Source of the DNA: Bacteroidota bacterium
GTDB lineage: Bacteria; Bacteroidota; Bacteroidia; Bacteroidales; Marinifilaceae
Length of the DNA stretch: 11,887 nucleotides
Assembly (NCBI GenBank): GCA_023400335.1
Contig: JAEXFF010000223.1
Span: 1 to 11,887, forward strand
Direction of reading: 5' to 3'
The notes under the pieces were generated by a model, which did not search any database, was not told where the DNA came from, and worked only from the letters and a program-made list of their open reading frames with translations. The position numbers were made by a program, and so were the translations under genes. Position 1 is the stretch's first letter; every line of letters begins with the position of its first letter. This document shows positions 7,223 through 11,887 of the stretch, piece by piece.

Positions 7223-8602
7223 TTATTTGGCTGGCTCCAATTCTACAGTAAAATGGCGCATGATCGGGAATTCTTTTGTAATTACATATCCCCTGGTAAT
7301 TTGTTCTCTCCTGTCGAATACATTTTTCAAAGCAGCGGCAATAACATCCATGTGATTATTGGTATAAGTACGTCTGGGAATAGCCAAACGCAATAATTCC
7401 AATTTCGGATAACGGTTTTCACGGGTCACCGGATCCCGGTCAGCCAGAATAGATCCGATTTCTACTCCCCTTATCCCGGCTTCCAAATAGAGCTCTATGC
7501 CTAAGGTTTGGGCAATGAATTCCTCTTTGGGAACATGGGTCAGCACCTTCTTTGCATCTACAAAAATAGCATGTCCTCCGGCTGGCCGCTGGTAAGGGAT
7601 ACCGTACTCATCCAGTTTTGCCCCTAAATATTCTACCTGACGAATACGGGTTTCCAGATATTCAAACTCTGTTCCCTCATCCAACCCTTGCGCTAAAGCG
7701 TTCATATCCCGGCCAGACATCCCTCCGTACGTAATAAATCCCTCATTCATGATACAGAACATCTGGCATTTTTTCCACAGTTCTTCGCTTTTAAAAGCCA
7801 CAAAGCCACCCATATTGACAATGGCATCTTTTTTAGAAGACATCGTCATAATATCGGCATAAGAGAACATCTCCTTTACAATTTCCTTGATTGTCTTATT
7901 CTCATATCCTTTTTCACGTGTTTTGATAAAATAAGCATTCTCGGCAAAACGGGCAGAATCAATCTGCAAATTCACCCCGTATTTTTTGCAAAGCGCTGAC
8001 ACTTCCCGGATATTCTGCATAGAAACCGGTTGCCCACCGGCCGTATTATTGGTAACAGTCAGTACTACCGCCGGTATTTTTTCTTTGGGATATTTTTTCA
8101 AAACAGCTTCGAGCTTAGCCGGGTCCATATTCCCTTTAAAGGGAATTTCCAACTGCGTATCGGCAGCTTCATCTATAGTACAATCCAGGGCAATGGCTTT
8201 CCGGAATTCGATATGTCCTTTGGTCGTATCAAAATGAGAATTACCGGGTAAAATATCCCCTTCTTTAATAATGGTAGAATACAATACATTTTCGGCAGCC
8301 CGCCCTTGATGAGTCGGCAAAAAATATTCGAAACCCAATATTTCCCGGATAGCATTTTTCATCTTGTAATACGAACGTGCTCCGGCATAACTTTCATCCC
8401 CGAGCATCAGCTCAGCCCATTGCTTATCGCTCATAGCCCCGGTCCCCGAGTCTGTCAGTAAATCGATAAACACCTGGTCACTTTTCAGGTTAAAGAGATT
8501 GTATCTGGCCTCTTTTATCCATTGTTCCCGTTCTTCACGGGTACTTTTCCGGATGGTTTCCACCATCTTGATCCGAAATGACTCTGCAAATGGTAATTCC
8601 AT
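7223..8602 (-). CDS. tnaA: Tryptophanase (tryptophan indole-lyase)
   Basis: The 459-residue protein is a full-length, PLP-dependent fold-type I lyase splitting L-tryptophan into indole, pyruvate and ammonia in the cytoplasm. Visible family blocks are FIDLLTDSGTGAMSD (45-59), PTHQGRAAEN (96-105), TNNTAGGQPVS (184-194), DSARFAENAYF (215-225) and MSSKKDA (254-260), where Lys258 is the PLP-binding lysine. It is separated from the close homologue tyrosine phenol-lyase by Asp125 in FDTTKGH, where tyrosine phenol-lyases have Thr, and by Val-Glu-Ile-Gly (380-383) in place of their Met-Glu-Arg-Gly. The start matches Bacteroides tryptophanases. A roughly 190-base leader precedes it. No tryptophan permease gene is adjacent, unlike the enterobacterial tnaCAB operon. 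It has its own promoter candidate and terminator. Confidence 0.95.
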   Translation of the reverse strand: MELPFAESFRIKMVETIRKSTREEREQWIKEARYNLFNLKSDQVFIDLLTDSGTGAMSDKQWAELMLGDESYAGARSYYKMKNAIREILGFEYFLPTHQGRAAENVLYSTIIKEGDILPGNSHFDTTKGHIEFRKAIALDCTIDEAADTQLEIPFKGNMDPAKLEAVLKKYPKEKIPAVVLTVTNNTAGGQPVSMQNIREVSALCKKYGVNLQIDSARFAENAYFIKTREKGYENKTIKEIVKEMFSYADIMTMSSKKDAIVNMGGFVAFKSEELWKKCQMFCIMNEGFITYGGMSGRDMNALAQGLDEGTEFEYLETRIRQVEYLGAKLDEYGIPYQRPAGGHAIFVDAKKVLTHVPKEEFIAQTLGIELYLEAGIRGVEIGSILADRDPVTRENRYPKLELLRLAIPRRTYTNNHMDVIAAALKNVFDRREQITRGYVITKEFPIMRHFTVELEPAK

Positions 8603-8693
8603 AATAATATTATTTTAGGTTATAAATATCAGTCGATAAAATCGATGAATAAATCATACAAAAGATCCTTAAAATACGCCTTCTGTATAAATT

Positions 8694-8736
8694 AAGAAAA
8701 AATGAGTGATTAATGAGTTTCAGAAGACAAACTCAT
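8694..8736 (-). promoter_or_regulatory. Possible attenuator-like hairpin in the tryptophanase leader
   Basis: On the minus strand ATGAGTTT (8736-8729) can pair with AAACTCAT (8720-8713) across an 8-base loop. A second copy, ACTCAT (8707-8702), can instead pair with the same left arm and leads straight into a U-run (8702-8697). The pairings are mutually exclusive, as in attenuators. The stems are short and AT-rich, so real termination is uncertain. Confidence 0.3.
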
Positions 8737-8801
8737 CCCGCTTTTTAATGTTTAAAAAAAGCCTGTTTGAAAATATAATACTTACCTGATGCATACGATT
8801 G

Positions 8802-8809
8802 CAAATATA
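8802..8809 (-). promoter_or_regulatory. tnaA: Putative -7 promoter element of tnaA
   Basis: The minus strand reads TATATTTG followed by C, a full match to TAnnTTTG. It is the only full match in the spacer and predicts a 5' leader of about 190 bases. The expected -33 zone falls inside the helicase terminator, and no TTTG is seen there. Confidence 0.45.
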
Positions 8810-8810
8810 T

Positions 8811-8847
8811 AAAAAGGAAAAGGAAATCGGAATCCGATTTCCCTTTT
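8811..8847 (-). terminator. Intrinsic terminator of the DEAD-box helicase gene
   Basis: The nine-pair stem GGAAATCGG/CCGATTTCC (8822-8830 with 8834-8842) has an AAT loop. It is extended by AAAA/TTTT around one bulged base. On the minus strand it runs into a U-rich tract (8821 down to 8811). It begins about 24 bases past the helicase stop codon. Confidence 0.8.
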
Positions 8848-8870
8848 AATTTTGAAAATTAAAATTTCTT

Positions 8871-10136
8871 TTATTTTCTTTTTTTACCTGGGGTCTTACT
8901 GTTTTTAGCAGAACGGGCATGAAAAGCGCCTCCGCCTTTGGGTCTTCCCTTCTGATAGACAATATTAGCAGTCTGTATTTTCTCTTCGTCCAGCAAAATA
9001 TCGGATATTTCCAGTTTTTCCGGTAAAGCTTGTAATACGATCTTCTGACCGATCAATTGTTCTATATTTTCGATCCGTTCTTCTTCTTTAGGTGAAACCA
9101 AACTGACCGCTACCCCTTGTTTGCCGGCCCGGGCCGTACGTCCGATCCGGTGTACATATTCTTCAGGTAAAGCCGGAATATCGAAATTGATGACATGCGA
9201 TACATCCTGAATATCAATTCCCCGGGCAGCAACATCCGAAGCGATCATAATCCGGGCTCTTCCTTCCCGGAAAGCCCGCAAGGCATTTAAACGGGTATTC
9301 TGTGCCTTATTGGAATGGATAACACTCAATTCGTCTTTCCAGAAATCAGCCAATTTATCTGTGATACGATCGGCATTTTTCTTACTTTCCGTAAATATCA
9401 TAACGCGCGTATATTCCGCTTTATCAGCCAAAATTAATTTTAAAAGATTGATTTTCGTCATAATATTGGGAATATCATAGCGCAATTGCAATACGGTATC
9501 TACTGGAGTCGCCTGAGGAGCGACTTCTACTTTCACCGGAGCTATCATAAATTCGGAAGACAAGGCCGTTACCGTAGCCGAAAAAGTAGCCGAAAACAGT
9601 AAAGTCTGGTGTTTTTCCGGAATAACTTCCAAAATGCTCCGCAATTGCGGCATAAATCCCAAATCCATCAAGCGATCAGCCTCGTCTACCACTACCGTCT
9701 TCACCAAAGATGTACGAATTATGCCATTCATATAAATATCCATAAACCGCCCCGGAGTTGCCACTAATAAATCCACTCCTTCATATACGGCATTTTGCTG
9801 GGTGCGTATATTCGTTCCCCCGTATATCCCCACACAGCGGATATCCATATATTCAGTCAGCAATTCCACACTTTCGCATACCTGAACGACCAGTTCCCGG
9901 GTCGGTACAATTACAATGGCCCTGGGATACTTTCCCTGTGCATATTGCAGCTTCATCAATATCGGTATCAGATAAGCCAATGTCTTACCTGTACCTGTAC
10001 GGGCAATCCCAATCATATCCTTTCCAGACCGAATCACCGGAAACGCTTCCTTCTGTATGGGAGTAGGCTCTTCAAATCCCGCCTCCGCCAAAGCATTCAA
10101 TATTTGCTTACTGATATTCAAATCTGTAAAAGCCAT
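8871..10136 (-). CDS. DEAD-box ATP-dependent RNA helicase (RhlE-like)
   Basis: The 421-residue protein has all helicase motifs in order: Q motif with Phe21 and Gln28 (TPIQ), Walker A ARTGTGKT (45-52), PTREL (78-82), TPGR (127-130), DEAD (151-154), SAT (182-185 region), MIFTESKK (246-253), the SDVAARGIDI block (300-309) and HRIGRTARAG (329-338). Two RecA-like domains span about 20-205 and 215-365. A short tail (about 395-421), rich in Lys, Arg and Gly, probably binds RNA. Such proteins unwind short RNA duplexes in ribosome assembly or mRNA decay and are often cold-induced. The subfamily is judged from size and the basic tail, so RhlE is tentative. The gene is monocistronic, with its own promoter candidate and terminator, and is divergent from the small HTH gene. 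Confidence 0.95.
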   Translation of the reverse strand: MAFTDLNISKQILNALAEAGFEEPTPIQKEAFPVIRSGKDMIGIARTGTGKTLAYLIPILMKLQYAQGKYPRAIVIVPTRELVVQVCESVELLTEYMDIRCVGIYGGTNIRTQQNAVYEGVDLLVATPGRFMDIYMNGIIRTSLVKTVVVDEADRLMDLGFMPQLRSILEVIPEKHQTLLFSATFSATVTALSSEFMIAPVKVEVAPQATPVDTVLQLRYDIPNIMTKINLLKLILADKAEYTRVMIFTESKKNADRITDKLADFWKDELSVIHSNKAQNTRLNALRAFREGRARIMIASDVAARGIDIQDVSHVINFDIPALPEEYVHRIGRTARAGKQGVAVSLVSPKEEERIENIEQLIGQKIVLQALPEKLEISDILLDEEKIQTANIVYQKGRPKGGGAFHARSAKNSKTPGKKRK

Positions 10137-10194
10137 AAAACAAACGATTTTAAATTAAATAATAAAACGAACCGCATTCCCGGTATTCCAAAGG

Positions 10195-10223
10195 CAAAGA
10201 TAGCAAAAAAAGCGCCTCACAAA
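10195..10223 (-). promoter_or_regulatory. Putative promoter of the DEAD-box helicase gene
   Basis: The minus strand reads TATCTTTGCC at 10202-10193, a full TAnnTTTG match. TTTG at 10223-10220 lies 17 bases upstream as a possible -33 element, slightly closer than the usual 19-21. The predicted leader is about 50 bases. Confidence 0.55.
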
Positions 10224-10335
10224 AATTCAATTCTCTTAACAAAGAAAAACACAAAATTAAACGTTTATAAATCAAAACCTTATTCGGTATTTCATTTATA
10301 CCTCCCCTTTTTTAAACTAGAGTGCAAACGTTTTA

Positions 10336-10367
10336 TTTGGTTTTCTCAAAATTAAGTTATACATTTA
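10336..10367 (+). promoter_or_regulatory. Putative promoter of the small HTH protein gene
   Basis: TTTG (10336-10339) is followed after 20 bases by TACATTTA (10360-10367), seven of eight matches to TAnnTTTG with standard spacing. It predicts a leader of about 25 bases before the ATG at 10400. Confidence 0.45.
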
Positions 10368-10399
10368 TTCCACTGAATAACCATTAAACTATTAAGAAT

Positions 10400-10642
10400 A
10401 TGACAACAATGACATTCAATGAATTGAGGAGAATCAAGGATCAATTACCCTCAGGTAGCATGCAACGGATTGCAGATGAATTAGGCATTGATGTTGAAAC
10501 GGTTCGTAACTATTTCGGAGGAGATAATTATGACGACGGAAGAGCAGTCGGTCTGCATTTCGAAAAAGGCCCGGAAGGGGGAATTGTCCAAATCGATGAT
10601 ACAACCATTCTAGAAAAAGCAAAAGAAATGCTTGCAAATTAA
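10400..10642 (+). CDS. Small helix-turn-helix DNA-binding protein, conserved in Bacteroidales
   Basis: The protein has 80 residues. Residues 18-40 fit a helix-turn-helix: SMQRIADELGI is the first helix, followed by a turn and DVETVRNYFGG as the recognition helix. Residues 42-80 are acidic with the turn GPEGGIVQIDD and a C-terminal helix, perhaps for dimerisation. I recall similar short proteins of about 78-80 residues across Bacteroides and relatives, annotated only as DNA-binding. Its targets are unknown. The start could be Met1 (10400) or Met4 (10409); the first is kept for its placement after the putative promoter. It has its own strong terminator and so is not cotranscribed with the downstream methyltransferase gene. 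A nucleoid-associated rather than a specific-repressor role is possible. Confidence 0.82.
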   Translation: MTTMTFNELRRIKDQLPSGSMQRIADELGIDVETVRNYFGGDNYDDGRAVGLHFEKGPEGGIVQIDDTTILEKAKEMLAN

Positions 10643-10645
10643 TTT

Positions 10646-10686
10646 AATCCGGGAGCTGCATCAAAAAAAGCTCCCGGATTTTTTTT
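10646..10686 (+). terminator. Strong intrinsic terminator of the HTH gene
   Basis: A perfect twelve-base-pair stem AATCCGGGAGCT/AGCTCCCGGATT (10646-10657 with 10669-10680) has an 11-base loop and is followed by an uninterrupted T-run to 10686. It starts four bases after the stop codon. Confidence 0.93.
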
Positions 10687-10713
10687 GTGACAAGGGGACG
10701 GTTCTTTTGTCAC
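10687..10713. repeat. REP-like short palindromic repeat
   Basis: The 27-base element has perfect 7-base arms, GTGACAA (10687-10693) and TTGTCAC (10707-10713), around the asymmetric core GGGGACGGTTCTT. From memory, this core between GTGACA-type arms recurs in intergenic regions of many bacteria, particularly Firmicutes, and is linked with IS200-like (Y1) REP transposases. Here it is a single copy starting at the first base after the terminator T-run. Mobility is inferred, not shown. Confidence 0.55.
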
Positions 10714-10807
10714 CAAATAATCCTCATTCCTCCTTCCTTTCTTTCCTTTTTACGGCTATCCATTTATGGTTTTATTTTTCTTCTATCCGGGTATCGATTT
10801 TTTTACC

Positions 10808-10815
10808 TATTTTTG
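10808..10815 (+). promoter_or_regulatory. Putative -7 promoter element of the rRNA methyltransferase gene
   Basis: TATTTTTG followed by CC is a full TAnnTTTG match 22 bases before the ATG at 10838. No -33 TTTG is seen at the usual distance. Confidence 0.45.
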
Positions 10816-10837
10816 CCGCCAATAAATTATACACCGG

Positions 10838-11887
10838 ATGAACAGTATCATATTAAAAAACGGAAAAGACAAATCCGTCTACAGATATCACCCCTGGATT
10901 TTCTCCGGGGCTATTGATAAAATAGAAGGAACGGTTCAGGAAGGAGACCTCGTAAAAGTATATAATGCAGAAAAAAAAATTCTAGCCATCGGTCATTATC
11001 AGATCGGCTCTATTGCCATTCGCATTCTCAGTTTTAAAGAGGAAGAGATAAATTATACTTTCTGGGCCAAGCGTCTTCAAAAAGCCTATCGGATGCGGTA
11101 TGCCCTGGGACTTTGCAATGCAGTGAACAATAATGTATACCGTCTGGTACACGGCGAAGGAGACGACCTTCCAGGATTAATAATTGATATGTATGCCGGA
11201 GTAGCCGTCGTTCAGTTTCACTCTGTCGGGATGTATCTGCAAAGGGAAATCATTGCCCGGGCTTTAACCGAAGTAATGGGCGAAAAAGTCACTGCCATTT
11301 ATGATAAATCGGAAACCACACTTCCTTTTAAAGCAGCCCTTGAGCCCCGCAATGGTTATTTATATGGGAAAGCCGAAAACTTCATCGCATTGGAAAACGG
11401 GCTGAAATTTCATGTAGACTGGCTGGAAGGGCAAAAAACCGGATTCTTTATTGATCAGAGGGAAAACCGGAGCCTACTGGAAAAATATGCACGGGAGAAA
11501 TCGGTATTGAACATGTTTTGCTATACAGGTGGTTTTTCTTTTTATGCTATGCGTGGCGGGGCCAAACTGGTACATTCGGTAGACGTTTCAGCCCGGGCCA
11601 TTGAACTAGCCAACCGGAACGTTGAACTGAATTTCCCTCACGACTCCAGGCACGAAGCCTTTGCAGAAGAAGCATTCAAATTTCTGGAACATTCCCATAA
11701 TAAATATGATTTGATCGTTTTGGATCCTCCCGCCTTCGCCAAACACCAGAATGTGCTGAACAACGCTATCCAAGGTTATAAAAAATTAAACCGGAAAGGA
11801 ATTGAAGTAATCAAACCCGGAGGTATTCTCTTCACTTTCTCCTGTTCCCAGGTCATGACCAAAGATCTTTTCCGGCAGACCGTATTT
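10838..11887 (+). CDS. RlmI-like 23S rRNA (cytosine-C5) methyltransferase, class I SAM-dependent (3' end outside window)
   Basis: The frame is open from ATG 10838 to the right edge (350 codons); the family is usually about 390-400 residues, so some 40-50 are missing. Residues about 1-70 form a PUA-like RNA-binding domain (HPWIFSGAI near 18-26). The middle domain (about 75-185) includes GEGDDLPGLIID. The Rossmann-fold catalytic domain starts near 195 with the QKTGFFIDQR block. SAM motif I is NMFCYTGGFS (225-234), motif IV is LDPPAFAK (295-302), and FSCS (334-337) contains Cys336, the probable catalytic nucleophile of m5C enzymes. E. coli RlmI makes m5C1962 in 23S rRNA; the same target is inferred here. 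It is separately promoted from the HTH gene, lying after a strong terminator. Confidence 0.92.
   Translation, partial: MNSIILKNGKDKSVYRYHPWIFSGAIDKIEGTVQEGDLVKVYNAEKKILAIGHYQIGSIAIRILSFKEEEINYTFWAKRLQKAYRMRYALGLCNAVNNNVYRLVHGEGDDLPGLIIDMYAGVAVVQFHSVGMYLQREIIARALTEVMGEKVTAIYDKSETTLPFKAALEPRNGYLYGKAENFIALENGLKFHVDWLEGQKTGFFIDQRENRSLLEKYAREKSVLNMFCYTGGFSFYAMRGGAKLVHSVDVSARAIELANRNVELNFPHDSRHEAFAEEAFKFLEHSHNKYDLIVLDPPAFAKHQNVLNNAIQGYKKLNRKGIEVIKPGGILFTFSCSQVMTKDLFRQTVF

Noticed and set aside
7223..8602. Tyrosine phenol-lyase identity
   Set aside because: Asp125 in FDTTKGH and Val-Glu-Ile-Gly at 380-383 match tryptophanase; tyrosine phenol-lyases have Thr and Met-Glu-Arg-Gly there.
8603..8801. 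TnaC-like leader peptide for tryptophanase
   Set aside because: Short frames on the minus strand here (24, 8 and 15 codons) contain no Trp codon and no Trp...Pro stop arrangement, so they are not TnaC equivalents.
9795..10355. 186-codon plus-strand frame opposite the helicase gene
   Set aside because: It mostly lies antisense to a helicase gene with every motif intact, and its translation shows no domain, signal peptide or biased composition typical of a real protein.
10632..10917. Plus-strand frames spanning the terminator and the start of the methyltransferase gene
   Set aside because: They run through a strong terminator and the pyrimidine tract and overlap the real methyltransferase start in another frame.

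Overview
The window looks like chromosomal DNA of a gut-type Bacteroidales. The evidence is the lipoproteins with BACON domains (one with a Cys-Ser-Asp-Asp-Asp-Asp surface-export signal), a DUF4251 protein, promoter elements of the TAnnTTTG type in place of sigma70 boxes, and no clear Shine-Dalgarno sequences. An indole-forming tryptophanase and a GH89 alpha-N-acetylglucosaminidase fit a host-associated lifestyle. Odoribacter or a relative is a guess from style and content only. No RNA genes, CRISPR arrays, complete mobile elements or phage genes were seen.

Layout. Positions 1-2200 (minus) hold the N-terminal 733 codons of a large lipoprotein: three BACON-like domains, a PKD-like domain and at least twelve leucine-rich repeats of about 27 residues. 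The gene runs off the left edge. Just upstream, and probably in the same transcript, is a 398-residue BACON lipoprotein (2245-3441, minus). A 488-base AT-rich spacer separates it from a divergent DUF4251 gene (3930-4529, plus). That gene converges on the GH89 gene (4582-7101, minus), and the two share one hairpin terminator that overlaps the GH89 stop codon. Tryptophanase (7223-8602, minus) and a DEAD-box RNA helicase (8871-10136, minus) follow, each with its own terminator and putative promoter. Divergent from the helicase is a small helix-turn-helix protein gene (10400-10642, plus) with a strong terminator, then a short REP-like palindrome, then the first 350 codons of an RlmI-type 23S rRNA cytosine methyltransferase (10838 to the right edge).

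How it works together. The left third is a cell-surface module: two adjacent lipoproteins with shared domain types, likely displayed together for adhesion or glycan binding. GH89 removes terminal alpha-linked GlcNAc from host glycans, but no SusC/SusD, sulfatase or regulator lies beside it, so this is not a recognisable polysaccharide utilisation locus. Tryptophanase, the helicase, the small regulator and the methyltransferase look like individually transcribed metabolic and RNA-handling genes. I found no convincing new multigene system. The most unusual items are the REP-like palindrome, the possible attenuator in the tryptophanase leader, and the in-frame repeats of the surface protein.
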